Source: Terriglobus aquaticus
GTDB lineage: Bacteria > Acidobacteriota > Terriglobia > Terriglobales > Acidobacteriaceae
DNA length: 64,000 nucleotides
Direction: 5' to 3'
Assembly (NCBI RefSeq): GCF_025685415.1
Contig: NZ_JAGSYB010000001.1
Span: forward strand, 1,612,001 to 1,676,000
Position numbers and translations under genes: made by a program. The stretch's first letter is position 1. The number at the start of each line of letters is the position of its first letter. Positions 42,801 through 52,181 of this stretch are shown here, piece after piece. The notes below the pieces were generated by a model. It saw only the letters and a list, made by a program, of their open reading frames with translations. It did not search any database and had not been told where the DNA came from.

Positions 42801-43418
42801 CATGCCGTCGAGCAGGAAGTTGTTGAAGACCGAGCGCTGGCCGTTGACGTTGTACGCGCCCTGCCGAGTGAGACTGTTGCCGTTGCTGGACGTGGTGGCC
42901 GCGGTGGGTGCCTGGCGCACGCCGGTGACCAGGCCGAGCAGATCGCTGTAGTTGCGGTTGACGATGGGCAGCGCTTCGGACTGGTAGTTTGTGATGGTCT
43001 GGTCGCGCTGGCTGGATTCGGTCTGCACCTGGAGGGCGACGTCCGACACCTCGACCGTGGTGGATGCAGTGCCGATCTTGAGCGTTAGATCGATGCGTTG
43101 ACGATTTCCGACCGACACGGTGATGTTTTGCGCAACGGCGCTGGAGAAGCCGGGAGCTGTGGCGGTAACCGTGTACACGCCCACGCGCAACTGCGGGATG
43201 TCGTAGTTGCCGACCGAATCGGTCTTTGCGGCATTGCTGACGCCCGTGGCGGTGTTGACGATGGTGACATCGGCGTTGGGCACGGGCGCGCCACTTGCAT
43301 CGCGAATCGTGCCGAGCAAGCTGCCGTTTTCATACTGTGCGTGCACAGCCGGAGCAGACAGGACGGCGGCAGACGCGAGACAGATAAGTGCAGGGAGCGG
43401 GCGGAGGAGATGTCGCAT
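39894..43418 (-). CDS. Oar-like TonB-dependent outer-membrane receptor
   Basis: A 1174-residue protein with a signal peptide (RPLPALICLASAAVLSAPAV, cleavage near HAQYE). A carboxypeptidase-regulatory-like domain (~30-115: SLLGTIRDASGAPVPNADVT, GNYDIPQLRVGVYTVTATAP) is followed by a plug (~120-270: NYSDLLGLVTGVRQ, GQRSVFNNFLLDGMDNNSYG, SVVTNNESAEYGRSSGATIN) and a beta barrel to the aromatic C-terminus VVQFALKVLF. No TonB box is obvious. This is the OmpA-related/Oar family that is greatly expanded in acidobacteria and thought to take up large substrates or act in adhesion. There is no SusD-like partner. The substrate cannot be read from neighbours (CorA on one side, phosphate genes on the other). 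Confidence 0.93.
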   Translation of the reverse strand: MRHLLRPLPALICLASAAVLSAPAVHAQYENGSLLGTIRDASGAPVPNADVTIVNTATGVSNAAKTDSVGNYDIPQLRVGVYTVTATAPGFSSAVAQNITVSVGNRQRIDLTLKIGTASTTVEVSDVALQVQTESSQRDQTITNYQSEALPIVNRNYSDLLGLVTGVRQAPTAATTSSNGNSLTRQGAYNVNGQRSVFNNFLLDGMDNNSYGESNQGFDNQIIAVPPDSVAQFSVVTNNESAEYGRSSGATINVATQSGGNQFHGTVYDFFRNTDLNAAGFFKPVSLNTQTGPIPFRKPSTNRNQFGGNFGGPIFRDKLFFFLDYEGLRAITKPLFVLTLPTQNELNGVLVAPVRNPLTGVTYTAGTPIPQSAFNPLSLQIVNAFRTAVPGLPQSGPASSGGANVNDYSAQIPFKDYGDKGDLRFDYAPNAASRYFLRISDRKETGTNFPTIPLPLEGQTAGPQRILDQQIALGYTGLFGANRVLDVRLGLSRTKAGKTPLSAGTPVIPIPGLPTTPSLAGGLPAIGISGGFSAFGRQTTNPQFQNPALIDPKINYTWVRGNHSLKFGYEYLKIWMGVLDNNPLYGQYGFSGGYSAVGAKVADSYWADFLFGLSNTYALANYFEAHLRQTLHSAYAQDDWKVSSKFTLNAGLRWEYGSPYSEKNNYISNWDPTSQTVLTLSPGAVAGNGITPITAGGVYGKTLVNPDLNDFAPRIGFAYAASPKLSIRGGFGTSFVHYTRAGSGDILAINAPQAQFAAVTQVTPSATNHCASANSVTFNATTESCYVTIEQGFPSTLATNFNKASDNITWVPRNTRDSYVENYYLAVQRQLFKNSLVDVAYVGNHGLKLQQFLNGNQRNVVGTTFASNGTATPVYSRPFGNWPSDITEALNEGYSNYNALQVRYEQRMVGGLTLLNSFTWSRSLDNASASLEGNTPSPQDANNLAAEYAQSDYNTPVINVTSLVYEVPYGRGRRFGNNANRFVDTLLGGWQLTGVNTAQGGTPFNLTYTPNGATASSLQITANYRGVNLYRPNRVPGQPLTLGRSIRQANTGYVQYVNYAALQLPATQNAQGFYQAPFGNLSRNPARTPAFYQTDLDVNKRFPITEGVKLEFRSELYNVLNHTNLYLPSSGLSGTLQSFTGGAPTANTGTPTGGGIVSSTFTPRVVQFALKVLF

Positions 43419-43596
43419 AGGTTTGAGTGAACCGCGCCACTGTAACAGAGCAATGAACGAGCTGTGAAGGCCGGGTCAATGCGTCGTGGGAGCCGAAGTC
43501 CGGCGTTACTGCTGAATGAGCGGTGAGCAACGGGAACGGCTCCCGGAAAGACCGGAAGCCGTAGTCATGAACATAGGCAAGTTGCGGGTGTTGGAC

Positions 43597-44265
43597 CTAC
43601 GCGGACGGGCTTCCCTGGTGGCGCACGTCATCACCATGGACCCAGAAAATTACGTCCTCGGCGATGTTGGTGGCGTGGTCGCCAACACGTTCCAGGCTGC
43701 GCGAGATCACCAGCGTGTTGAACGCCTGCGGTGTGAGGTGAGGTTGTTCCTGGATAACGGTGGCAAGGGTGCTGAAGGTCTGACGATTTAGGTCGTCCAC
43801 CTCGTCATCCGCCATCAGGACCGACTGCGCGAGAGCGGCGTCGCCGACCAGGAAGGCCTGCAATGCGTTCCGAATCATGGCGACCGAGACCTTGGCCAGA
43901 CGCGGAATGTCAACCGGGATTTCTGCCGATGGCAGAGTCGCCAGTTCCTTCACCCGGCTGACGATGCTGACCGCCTGATCGCCGACACGCTCGAGGTCAG
44001 ACTTGATGCGGATCACGGCGAGCACGAGGCGCAGATCGCCTGCGAGCGGCTGTTCGGTTGCGAGCAGGTCGAGGGCGAAGCGGTCGATCTCGCGCTCCAT
44101 GCGATTGATTGCCGGCTCGCTCTGCAGCACCAGTTCGCACAGCTGCAGGTCTTTGCTGAGGTAAGCCTCAGTGGAACGCTGGATTCCCTGTTCGACCAGG
44201 CCGGCCATGACGAGCAGACGTTCCTTCAACTCGCCGAGCTTCTGCTGAAAATTGATGCGGCTCAA
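43597..44265 (-). CDS. phoU: Phosphate transport regulator PhoU
   Basis: A 222-residue all-helical protein with two PhoU repeats: [60 protein letters not shown], and [23 protein letters not shown] near the end, where E/DxxxD motifs bind metal. PhoU links the Pst transporter to the PhoR/PhoB sensor and blocks the Pho response when phosphate is plentiful. It starts with TTG, sharing TTGA with the stop of pstB and preceded by GGGAGG. Last gene of pstS-C-A-B-phoU. No phoR/phoB is in the window. Confidence 0.95.
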   Translation of the reverse strand: MSRINFQQKLGELKERLLVMAGLVEQGIQRSTEAYLSKDLQLCELVLQSEPAINRMEREIDRFALDLLATEQPLAGDLRLVLAVIRIKSDLERVGDQAVSIVSRVKELATLPSAEIPVDIPRLAKVSVAMIRNALQAFLVGDAALAQSVLMADDEVDDLNRQTFSTLATVIQEQPHLTPQAFNTLVISRSLERVGDHATNIAEDVIFWVHGDDVRHQGSPSA

Positions 44266-45020
44266 CCGAACCTCCCGGTGATGTAGTCTTCGGTGCGCTT
44301 GTCCGATGGGTTGGTGAAGATCTTCTCGGTTGCGTCGAACTCCACCATGACGCCCGTGAGAAAGAAACCGGTCTGCTCGGCCACACGCGCAGCCTGTTGC
44401 ATGTTGTGCGTGACGATCACGATTGTGTAGTCGCGCTTGAGTTCGAAGATCAGGTCTTCAATCTTGGATGTGGAGACAGGATCGAGCGCGCTGGCGGGCT
44501 CGTCCATCAGCAGAACTTCGGGGTCGACGGCGAGGGCGCGCGCGATGCAGAGGCGCTGTTGCTGACCGCCGGAAAGGCTGGCTCCCGACTTCTTGCGGAG
44601 ATCGTCCTTCACCTCGTTCCAGAGGGCGGCCTGCTTCAGCGAACGTTCGACCACTTCGTCGAGAACGCGACGTTTGCGGAAGCCGTTCAGGCGGAGACCG
44701 CTGGCCACGTTGTCGTAGATGGACATGGTCGGGAACGGATTCGGTCGCTGGAAGACCATGCCGACGCGACGTCGAACTTCGACCGGCGAAGCGTCGGTGT
44801 AGATGTTCAGGTCGCCCATGTTGATGGTGCCTTCAACGCGGGCGCCGGGGGTGGTCTCGTGCATGCGGTTCAGGCAGCGGACGAACGTGGACTTGCCGCA
44901 ACCGGACGGACCGATGAGCGCTGTCGCCTTGTTAGCTGGTATGTGGAGGCTTACGTCCTTGAGGGTATGGGTGGTGCCATACCAGGCGTTGACGTGCTCC
45001 ACTCGAATATCGACACCCAC
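44262..45020 (-). CDS. pstB: Phosphate ABC transporter ATP-binding protein
   Basis: A 252-residue ATPase with Walker [11 protein letters not shown], signature LSGGQQQRL, Walker [14 protein letters not shown] and the switch His in [14 protein letters not shown]. The PstB-specific pattern [20 protein letters not shown] and [20 protein letters not shown] is present. The start is set at GTG 45020 ([11 protein letters not shown]): GGGAGG lies eight bases upstream and the pstA stop is one base away. A longer frame to 45056 would overlap pstA by 35 bases. Confidence 0.96.
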   Translation of the reverse strand: MGVDIRVEHVNAWYGTTHTLKDVSLHIPANKATALIGPSGCGKSTFVRCLNRMHETTPGARVEGTINMGDLNIYTDASPVEVRRRVGMVFQRPNPFPTMSIYDNVASGLRLNGFRKRRVLDEVVERSLKQAALWNEVKDDLRKKSGASLSGGQQQRLCIARALAVDPEVLLMDEPASALDPVSTSKIEDLIFELKRDYTIVIVTHNMQQAARVAEQTGFFLTGVMVEFDATEKIFTNPSDKRTEDYITGRFG

Positions 45021-45021
45021 T

Positions 45022-45900
45022 CTAACGTCCTCCCGCAAGGCTGTTGCGCGCGGCAAACAGCCGGACCAGCGTGACAGAAACCATAATCAACAGGATGAGC
45101 ACCAGCGCGCCCGCCCAGGCAAGACGATGCCACTCGTCGTAGGGCGACACTGCGTATGTGTAGATCTGCAGCGGCAGCGCAGCCATGGGCTGATTCAAGT
45201 TCAGGTTCCAGAATTGATTGCCAAAGGCGGTAAACAGCAGCGGCGCGGTCTCGCCGGCAACGCGCGCAAAAGCGAGCATGCAGCCCGTGATGATGCCGGG
45301 CGACGCGGCGCGCAGGCTGACGGAGAGCACAGTACGCCACTGCGGAATGCCGAGGCCAAGAGCAGCTTCACGCAGCGCCGTTGGGACCGTGGCAAGCATT
45401 TCTTCCGTGGTGCGCGTAACGGTGGGCACCATCATGATCGCCAGCGCGACGCCACCCGCGAATGCGGAGAAGTGGTTCTGCTTGGTGACGATCAACGAGT
45501 ACGCGACGATCCCCATGACGATGGAAGGCACGCCGTTCAGCACGTCGGCGGTGAAGCGCACGCCATGGCCCAGCCAAGTGCCGCGGCCGTACTCCGCCAG
45601 GTAGACGCCGGCCGCAATGCCGAGCGGGATACCCATGAGGCTGGCCACCAGGAGGATCATGCCAGATCCGACAATGGAGTTCGCCATGCCTCCGCCGCTT
45701 TCACCAACGGGTACGGGCACCTTGGTAAAGAAGGCGAGATTGAGCGAGCTGGCGCCCTTGTAGATGAGGTAGCCCAGGATTGCGACGAGTGGCACCAGAA
45801 CGACAAGGGTGCTGAGCACCGAGATCGCGGTGACCAGGTGGTCCTTTGCGGTGCGTGCGCGACTGCGGGCGAGGCTGGGAGCGTAAGGAGAGGTTGCCAT
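45022..45900 (-). CDS. pstA: Phosphate ABC transporter permease
   Basis: A 292-residue membrane protein with six helices, e.g. [20 protein letters not shown] and [20 protein letters not shown], and the permease coupling (EAA-like) loop [20 protein letters not shown]. The start at 45900 (MATSPYAPS) lies two bases after the pstC stop; an upstream in-frame start would overlap pstC. It pairs with PstC to form the channel of the high-affinity phosphate importer. Confidence 0.95.
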   Translation of the reverse strand: MATSPYAPSLARSRARTAKDHLVTAISVLSTLVVLVPLVAILGYLIYKGASSLNLAFFTKVPVPVGESGGGMANSIVGSGMILLVASLMGIPLGIAAGVYLAEYGRGTWLGHGVRFTADVLNGVPSIVMGIVAYSLIVTKQNHFSAFAGGVALAIMMVPTVTRTTEEMLATVPTALREAALGLGIPQWRTVLSVSLRAASPGIITGCMLAFARVAGETAPLLFTAFGNQFWNLNLNQPMAALPLQIYTYAVSPYDEWHRLAWAGALVLILLIMVSVTLVRLFAARNSLAGGR

Positions 45901-45902
45901 CG

Positions 45903-46964
45903 TTACACCGCCTTTGCCGTGTTGCCGCGAGTGACGGCCCACACCAGCAGCCGGGCCACAGCGTTGACCACGATGGTCACGATGAAGAGTGCCAGGCCGA
46001 TTTCGACCAGAGCGCTGAGATAGAGATCGCCCGTTGCCTCAGAGAACTCGTTCGCGATGACGCTGGACAGGGTGTGCGCCGGGTTGAACAGGTTCTTGCT
46101 GATGTCCGGGTGGTTGCCGATGACCATGGTGACGGCCATGGTTTCGCCCAGGGCGCGGCCAAGACCGAGAATCACGGCACCGACGATGCCGATACGAGCG
46201 TTCTGAAGGACGCCGAGGCGGATCATCTCCCAGCGAGTCGCGCCCAATGCGAGCGCGGCTTCGCGCTGGTGATTGGGTACAGCGCGCATCACGTCGCGAC
46301 TGATGGACGAGATGACCGGGAAGATCATGATGGCGAGGATCACACCGGCGGTGAACATCCCCACGCCGAAGTTCGGTTCGACGAAGAGGCCGGTCCAGCC
46401 CAGGGTTTTCTCCAGGAAGGGGCCGACCTTATCGCGGATCAGCGGCACTAGGACGAAGATGCCCCAGAGGCCGTAGACCACGCTTGGAATTGCAGCCAGC
46501 AGTTCCGTGAGGAACGAGATAGGTCCGCGCAGCGGGATGGGACAGATCTCGAGAACAAAGATCGCAACGGCGAGCGAGAGTGGCACCGCGATCAGCAGGG
46601 CGAGCAGCGAGGACACCAGCGTTCCGAAGATGAACGGGAGTGCGCCGAAGTCGCCGTTGACCGGATCCCAGTTGCTGCTGCGAAAGAAATGAAAGCCGAA
46701 CGCGTGGATCGAAAGCTGCGATTTCTGGATCAGGATCCAGACAATGAGCACCACGATCACAAAGAGGCTGAGAGCACCCAGCAGCATCAGGCCTGCAAAG
46801 CCGCGATCAGCCGCGTTCGCAGATCCTCGAGCGCGCAGGAACGCGCGGATGCCGCTCGCATCCTCAGACACAGCGCTGACCGGCGTCACCGGGGGCTCAG
46901 GCTGCTTCCTCGCGACTGTGACAAGCGGAACAGAAATGTTTTGAGGTGTCTCGTTATCTGCCAT
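45903..46964 (-). CDS. pstC: Phosphate ABC transporter permease
   Basis: A 353-residue membrane protein from MADNETPQN, with a soluble N-terminal ~60 residues longer than usual, then six helices (GLMLLGALSLFVIVVLIVWI, LLALLIAVPLSLAVAIFVLE, VVYGLWGIFVLVPLI and others) and the coupling loop REAALALGATRWEMIRLGVL. An alternative ATG at 46997 is in frame; neither has a clear ribosome site. It follows pstS after a hairpin and is tightly linked to pstA. Confidence 0.94.
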   Translation of the reverse strand: MADNETPQNISVPLVTVARKQPEPPVTPVSAVSEDASGIRAFLRARGSANAADRGFAGLMLLGALSLFVIVVLIVWILIQKSQLSIHAFGFHFFRSSNWDPVNGDFGALPFIFGTLVSSLLALLIAVPLSLAVAIFVLEICPIPLRGPISFLTELLAAIPSVVYGLWGIFVLVPLIRDKVGPFLEKTLGWTGLFVEPNFGVGMFTAGVILAIMIFPVISSISRDVMRAVPNHQREAALALGATRWEMIRLGVLQNARIGIVGAVILGLGRALGETMAVTMVIGNHPDISKNLFNPAHTLSSVIANEFSEATGDLYLSALVEIGLALFIVTIVVNAVARLLVWAVTRGNTAKAV

Positions 46965-47060
46965 GGGAGTTTGCTGCAATTGTTGGCCGTTCCACATGCG
47001 CAGTGCTCGACCAGAACACTGCCCGACCCCGGACCGTTTGGGTACGGTCTCTATAGTAAG

Positions 47061-47088
47061 CGGGAGCCGCTGGCGAAAGCGGCTCCCG
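47061..47088 (-). terminator. Hairpin between pstS and pstC, likely attenuator
   Basis: A perfect 11-bp stem, cgggagccgct at 47061-47071 and agcggctcccg at 47078-47088, with a 6-base loop, lies eight bases past the pstS stop. No real T tract follows on the minus strand. Such hairpins after pstS usually let PstS be made in excess over the membrane parts by stabilising or partly terminating the mRNA. Confidence 0.7.
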
Positions 47089-47095
47089 TTCGTTT

Positions 47096-48103
47096 CTAGT
47101 GGATCTGGTTGATGGTCTGTGCGACGCGGTCGGCCACGGGCTTGGGCAGCGGAGCATAGGTCATGCTGGCCGCTTCGGATTCGCCGTGCTGCAGCATCCA
47201 GCGAAGGAAGTCGACCATCACCTTGCCCTTGTTGGCGTCATCGAAGTGCTGGGGGATGAGCAGCCAGGTGAAGGACGCGATGGGGTAGCTGTTCGGTCCG
47301 GGAGCGTTGGTGATTGACACGCGGTAGTCGGCCGGGATCGTCTTGATTGCCGCAGCGGCTGCCGCAGTCACGCCGTCCGTGGAGGCCTTGACCCACTTGC
47401 CGGACGAGTTCTTCACTTGGCCGAAGCTCATGTGGTTCTGCTCGGCGTAGATCAATTCCACGTAGCCAAAGGAGAACTGGCTGTTGCGGACCATGCCGGC
47501 GACGCCCTCGTTGCCCTTCTGGCCGATGCCGACCGGCCACTTGACCGAGGTTGCGCGGCCGATTCGGCTCTGGAAGTCCGGGCTGACCTTGGACAGATAG
47601 TCGGTGAAGATGTACGTGGTGCCCGAACCGTCAGACCGGTAGACCGGCAGGATCTGGTGGTCCGGCAGGTTCACGCCCGGGTTGTCACGCGCAATGCGCG
47701 GGTCGTTCCAGTGATTGATCTGGCCCAGGTAGATGCCGGCCAGAACTTCCGGCGAGAAGTTCAGTTCTTTGTTGACGCCGGGCAGGTTGTACACCGGGAC
47801 GACTGCACCCAGAACCGTGGGAATGTGGAAAAGCTTGACCTTGGATTCCGAGAGCTGCTGGTCGGTCATAGGACCGTCAGAGGCGCCGAAATCGACGATC
47901 TTCTGTGAAACCTGGCGGATACCCGCGCCCGAACCGACGGATTGGTAGTTGATCTTCACGCCCGGGTGGGAGCCACTGTACTCGCTGAACCAGCGCGAAT
48001 AGATGGGATTCGGGAAGGTGGCACCGGCGCCGGTAATGTTCTGCGCGCCAGCTCCGACAGACAGGGTGGCCAGTGCAGCCAAAGTTGCGATTTTGAATTT
48101 CAT
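47096..48103 (-). CDS. pstS: Phosphate-binding protein PstS
   Basis: A 335-residue periplasmic binding protein with a signal peptide (MKFKIATLAALATLSVGAGA). Phosphate-binding motifs include QNITGAGATFPNPIYSRWFS, YQSVGSGAGIRQVSQKIVDF with GASDGPM, and YRSDGSGTTYIFTDYLSKVS. The ATG at 48103 has GGAG six bases upstream. First gene of pstSCAB-phoU; the DcaP-like porin gene precedes it by 108 bases on the same strand. Confidence 0.96.
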   Translation of the reverse strand: MKFKIATLAALATLSVGAGAQNITGAGATFPNPIYSRWFSEYSGSHPGVKINYQSVGSGAGIRQVSQKIVDFGASDGPMTDQQLSESKVKLFHIPTVLGAVVPVYNLPGVNKELNFSPEVLAGIYLGQINHWNDPRIARDNPGVNLPDHQILPVYRSDGSGTTYIFTDYLSKVSPDFQSRIGRATSVKWPVGIGQKGNEGVAGMVRNSQFSFGYVELIYAEQNHMSFGQVKNSSGKWVKASTDGVTAAAAAAIKTIPADYRVSITNAPGPNSYPIASFTWLLIPQHFDDANKGKVMVDFLRWMLQHGESEAASMTYAPLPKPVADRVAQTINQIH

Positions 48104-48211
48104 TCGGATCTCCACTCTCGTGCAAAACGTTGGATCACGTTGATCATCCGCATCCCACCCAGATGCTGTGTGCTGCGTGGGATGCGGGAATTTGACCGGA
48201 AGGATGCGCGT

Positions 48212-50092
48212 TTATGGGATGTAGTAGCGCATGCCCGTGTGGATCATGTTGTCCAGAGCGCGCGGACCGGACGGGAACCCCGTTGTTCCGGTCGCACCGG
48301 ACCAAAGGTTGCGCTGCAGGTAGCTGTACGTTGCCTGGTACTGCAGGCGACCGTACTTGGGGCTGCTGACCAGGCGATAGGTGAAGCCAATCATGGGCTC
48401 CTGGATGTAGCGCGTCGGTGCGTTGCAGTTCACAGGCGAGTCGGAACCGCCGGTGCTGGATGCTGGGTTCGCCGGCAGACCGTAGCATCCGGCGTTGTTC
48501 AGGTTGGGTGCACCGTAGCCGAGAAGAGCTCCGTTGAAGGCGCCGACGGTCTGACGGTAGTACGTACGCTGCGCGTACTCGCCGCCATAGTAGGCATATA
48601 CGTCAAGGTTCTTGGTCGGGTGCGTCTCAAGCGAGAACAGGCCGTGGTAGTTGTGGATCGGCTCAAGCGTTCCGTCGGGGCGAAGGGTTGCGTCTGCAAG
48701 CTGAGCAGAGCCGTACCGTCCCGTGCCGTCGCCCGCCATCATCTGCACGGCAAGATCGACATACTTGCTGGGCGAGACGCGAGCGCTGAGGAATGCGCCA
48801 CCGGCTGCCTTGGTGTTGTTGGTCGCCGTGGTGGAGAGGACGTAGGTGGCGGTGGAGCCCGTGCCGGTCGTGCCCAGAATCGGGAAGTACCGGTCACGCA
48901 TGAAGCGCGCGAGGCCACCGAGTTCGAAGTGCGCCTTCGGGTAGTCGAGGGCGAACTTGACGATCACGTCGGGCGCCACGTTGTTGGCGTAGGTGCCGTT
49001 GAAGGCGTTGAACAGACCGCCGTTCGCACCGGTTCCGGCGAAGTAGAAGTTGGTGGGAACGGCGCCCGTGGTGGCGGATGTCGCGGTGAAGTTGGTGATC
49101 TGCGCGTTCTCAAGCGACATGGCGGCAGTGATCTGACCGGTGCGGATGTCGCCAAAGCGCTGCTGGAGGCGGATTGCCGGCTGACGGGCCCAACTGAAGC
49201 CCACCATGTACTGCGGATCGACGGTGTTGGGCAGCTTCTCCGTCCGTACGTCGGTGCTGCGACCGTCTTCGGTCACGAGCGACCACATCTGACCACCGGT
49301 CACAGCAAAGCCACCAACGTCTGCCCTGCCCCAGAACTGGCGCTGGCGGAGTGTGTAGCTGTTGCTCTGGTTGTCGTTGGACGTGGTACCCGAGCTGAGG
49401 AAGTCAGCTTCGATATAGCCCGACAACGCGAAGCGCCCGGCGTTGCCCTGAACGAGGGCGCCAATCCGGCTCTGACGGCCGGAGAAGTTGAACTCGCTGA
49501 TGTGGCCCTCGTTCGCTGAGGGGAACGGGATGGAGTTGAACGGAGTGTTGATGTCAGAGTTCAGGGAGCGCTGACGCCACACGCCTTCTAGCGCGAAGAA
49601 GGCTACCGGGGTGATCGTCACGCCCTTGTAGTGGATCGCGGCGGGAGAGTTGATCTGCTCGGAGACGGCGGCCTGGTTGTTGACCACGGTCTCCGTCAGG
49701 GTGCTCTGCTCGGTCTCCAGTTGTGCAACGCTGCTCTTCACCTGCTGCACGTCTGCCGCGGTCTGGGCGGACTGCGTGGAGAGCTGCTGCGTGGTGGCCT
49801 GGGCTGCCGCTGCCTGCGTCTGTGCGTCGCTCGCGGACGCCTGCGCCGCCGTGACCTGCTGATCGCGCGTAGCCAACTGGCTCTTCAGCGCATCGATCTG
49901 GCCCTGCTGCGCGGCCATCATCTCGCGAAGTTCGCGAATCTGGCGCTCGCTGGAGCTCTCCACTTTACGGCGGGTTGCGGGCCTGCGCTTCTTCGCAGTG
50001 CTCTTTGCAGCCGTGTTGGCTTGCCCGGAGATGTTGTTGGAAAGCAGCGCCGTCGCAAGCAGCGCGGCGGTGAGACTGGCACGTCGTTTCAT
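48212..50092 (-). CDS. DcaP-like outer-membrane porin with N-terminal coiled coil
   Basis: A 626-residue protein from MKRRASLTAALLATALLSNN, with an Ala-rich signal region ending near ISGQANT. A basic patch (AKKRRPATRRK) precedes a coiled coil (~48-150: ERQIRELREMMAAQQGQIDA, LKSQLATRDQQVTAAQASAS) like that of trimeric DcaP or OprP-like porins. The rest is barrel-like: ITPVAFFALEGVWRQRSLNS, RFALSGYIEADFLSSGTTSN, FAVTGGQMWSLVTEDGRST, ending GLDNMIHTGMRYYIP-type aromatic strand. Placement between a PiT transporter and pstS suggests a role in phosphate entry across the outer membrane; sequence alone supports only a DcaP-like porin. Confidence 0.82.
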   Translation of the reverse strand: MKRRASLTAALLATALLSNNISGQANTAAKSTAKKRRPATRRKVESSSERQIRELREMMAAQQGQIDALKSQLATRDQQVTAAQASASDAQTQAAAAQATTQQLSTQSAQTAADVQQVKSSVAQLETEQSTLTETVVNNQAAVSEQINSPAAIHYKGVTITPVAFFALEGVWRQRSLNSDINTPFNSIPFPSANEGHISEFNFSGRQSRIGALVQGNAGRFALSGYIEADFLSSGTTSNDNQSNSYTLRQRQFWGRADVGGFAVTGGQMWSLVTEDGRSTDVRTEKLPNTVDPQYMVGFSWARQPAIRLQQRFGDIRTGQITAAMSLENAQITNFTATSATTGAVPTNFYFAGTGANGGLFNAFNGTYANNVAPDVIVKFALDYPKAHFELGGLARFMRDRYFPILGTTGTGSTATYVLSTTATNNTKAAGGAFLSARVSPSKYVDLAVQMMAGDGTGRYGSAQLADATLRPDGTLEPIHNYHGLFSLETHPTKNLDVYAYYGGEYAQRTYYRQTVGAFNGALLGYGAPNLNNAGCYGLPANPASSTGGSDSPVNCNAPTRYIQEPMIGFTYRLVSSPKYGRLQYQATYSYLQRNLWSGATGTTGFPSGPRALDNMIHTGMRYYIP

Positions 50093-50300
50093 GATGGCCC
50101 CTGTGAGAATAGGCATGCAAAATCGCAGACTTCGGTGCTTGTTTTCGCCAGATGTGCTGGTTGGCTTGAGTATTGCGAGAGCGCGTGAACGGCGCGTGAA
50201 CACAGAGTTGCAGGATGAACAATGCGCCCGGGCTCACTGCGGGTGCGCCCTCAGGCAAGAGGCGCTGGCGAGCTTCAGATTGTCGGTCCTAGAGAGAAAT

Positions 50301-50334
50301 AGCTCCGCACCGGCGAAGTGCCGGGCGGAGCTTT
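50301..50334 (-). terminator. Terminator after the PiT transporter gene
   Basis: A 13-bp stem with one bulged base (50301-50314 against 50320-50332). On the minus strand it is followed by atttctct, a modest U-rich tract, and it lies ~50 bases past the transporter stop. Confidence 0.6.
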
Positions 50335-50382
50335 AGGGCGCGCAGATAGATCGCTTGATCGCGCTTTCTGAGCGCGTCTGTT

Positions 50383-51996
50383 CTAGACGTTCGCGGTGAA
50401 GCGGGTGAAGACCCAGAACAATATGCCGGAGAGAACCGCTGCTGCCGGAAGCGTGAAGACCCAGGCAGCCGCGATACTCATGAGCGTCGACCGTTGCAGG
50501 CCGCTGCCGTTCGCAGCCATGGTGCCCGCCACGCCGGAACTGAGGACGTGCGTCGTGGAAACGGGCAGGCCAAAGCGGTCAGCGCCCAGGATGGTGACCA
50601 TGGCGACCAGTTCAGCCGAAGCGCCCTGCGCATACGTCAGGTGCGTCTTTCCGATCTTTTCGCCTACGGTGATGACGATGCGCTTCCACCCGACCATGGT
50701 GCCAAGGCCCAGAGCGAGCGCCACCGCGACCTTAACCCAGGACGGGATGTATTTGGTCGACTTGTCCAGGAAGCCCTTGTAGGCCGCGAGCGTCTGCGTT
50801 TCCGAGTCATTCATCTTCAACCCGGCCTTGGGCAGCAGCCGCATGGTCTCGCTGATCAGGTACATCTGGTTGCGCACGTTGGCCTGCAGATTCTGCGGCA
50901 CGTTGCCCAGCGAACCGTAGCTGACGGCTTCGTTGCGGACCGCGGTGACCATCTGTTGCAGGGCGGGAACTGTGGACGGCTGGTATTTGTGCGAGGAGAC
51001 AAACTCTTCCAGGTCACGATCCGGGTCCTGCACGACCGCGGCCGGATCGGCATAGTGCTGGAGCGTCTCGACCACAGCCGTAGAGGTGGCGGCGAACTGA
51101 ACAACGGAGCCGCGGTCGACGGTGTGGTTCAGGGCATAGGCCGTGGGAACCGTGCCGACCAGGATGAGCATGATGAGGCCCATGCCCTTCTGCCCGTCGT
51201 TGGACCCGTGGGCGAAGCTAACGCCCGTGCAGGTAAGGATGAGCAGCGCACGGATGTAGAACGGGGGCGGCTCTGCGCCTTCGGGCGCCTTGTAGAGCCG
51301 AGGATCGCGCGCGACCAGCTTAAAGAGAAAGAACAGAAGTGCCGCAAGAACAAAGCCAATGAGCGGCGAGAAGATGAGCGCCTTGAAAACCTTGATTACC
51401 TGCTCCCAGTCCACGCCGGAGGTGCCGGTGCGGCCATTCAGGAACTGGTTCGCCAGACCCACACCGAGCACGGAGCCGATCATGGTGTGGGAGGACGACA
51501 CCGGCAGACCGCGCCACCAGGTTGCCAGGTTCCACAACACAGCGGCGGTGAGCAGGGCGAAGACCATGGCGAAGCCTGACCCTTGCGACACCTTCAGGAT
51601 CAATTCAATCGGCAGGAGCGCCACGATTGAGAAAGCCACTGCGCCAGAGCTGGTGAGGACGCCGATGAAGTTCCAGAGGCCCGACCAGACCACCGCGACG
51701 TGCGGCTCCAGCGAATGGGTGTAGATGACCGTGGCCACAGCGTTGGCCGTGTCGTGAAATCCGTTTACGAACTCAAACCCAAGCGCGATGAGGAGTGCCG
51801 TACCAAGCAGCACATACGGAAAGACGGACGCCTGGTGCACGGGCGAAAGATCGATCGCGAGCCGAGAAACGATATAGATCACCCCGGCGACAAGGACCAG
51901 GGAAAAGGCGAACACCCCCCACTTGGCGGGCTTGTTGTTGCTAAGCTTTTGGTCCAGGATCGACGGCTGGGAGACCGCGGGAGCTGCTGTAGCCAA
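50383..51996 (-). CDS. PiT-family low-affinity inorganic phosphate transporter
   Basis: A 537-residue membrane protein starting with TTG at 51996, preceded by GAGGTGA. The family signature is seen twice: GFEFVNGFHDTANAVATVIY in the N-half and GADRFGLPVSTTHVLSSGVA in the C-half, with SHTMIGSVLGVGLANQF and FAHGSNDGQKGMGLIMLILV also typical (the GFHDTANAVAT and GSNDGQKG duplication). A long cytosolic loop of ~150 residues divides the two halves. Transports phosphate with protons or sodium when phosphate is plentiful, complementing the Pst system downstream on the same strand. Confidence 0.94.
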   Translation of the reverse strand: MATAAPAVSQPSILDQKLSNNKPAKWGVFAFSLVLVAGVIYIVSRLAIDLSPVHQASVFPYVLLGTALLIALGFEFVNGFHDTANAVATVIYTHSLEPHVAVVWSGLWNFIGVLTSSGAVAFSIVALLPIELILKVSQGSGFAMVFALLTAAVLWNLATWWRGLPVSSSHTMIGSVLGVGLANQFLNGRTGTSGVDWEQVIKVFKALIFSPLIGFVLAALLFFLFKLVARDPRLYKAPEGAEPPPFYIRALLILTCTGVSFAHGSNDGQKGMGLIMLILVGTVPTAYALNHTVDRGSVVQFAATSTAVVETLQHYADPAAVVQDPDRDLEEFVSSHKYQPSTVPALQQMVTAVRNEAVSYGSLGNVPQNLQANVRNQMYLISETMRLLPKAGLKMNDSETQTLAAYKGFLDKSTKYIPSWVKVAVALALGLGTMVGWKRIVITVGEKIGKTHLTYAQGASAELVAMVTILGADRFGLPVSTTHVLSSGVAGTMAANGSGLQRSTLMSIAAAWVFTLPAAAVLSGILFWVFTRFTANV

Positions 51997-52181
51997 GTTT
52001 CACCTCAGGGGGAGTCGAGGTGAGGGTACGTCTGGCGGCTCGGGCGCCGTGTTACGGATCCGTGAATTTGCAGAGAATCCGGCGGATTGTCTCGGCTTGC
52101 TCGCTGAGCCTTTAGATGACAGGGGCTGAGCAGCGTTACAGCTTTACGTTGCGATCGCTCAGCCCGCCACCACAGGTGGTG

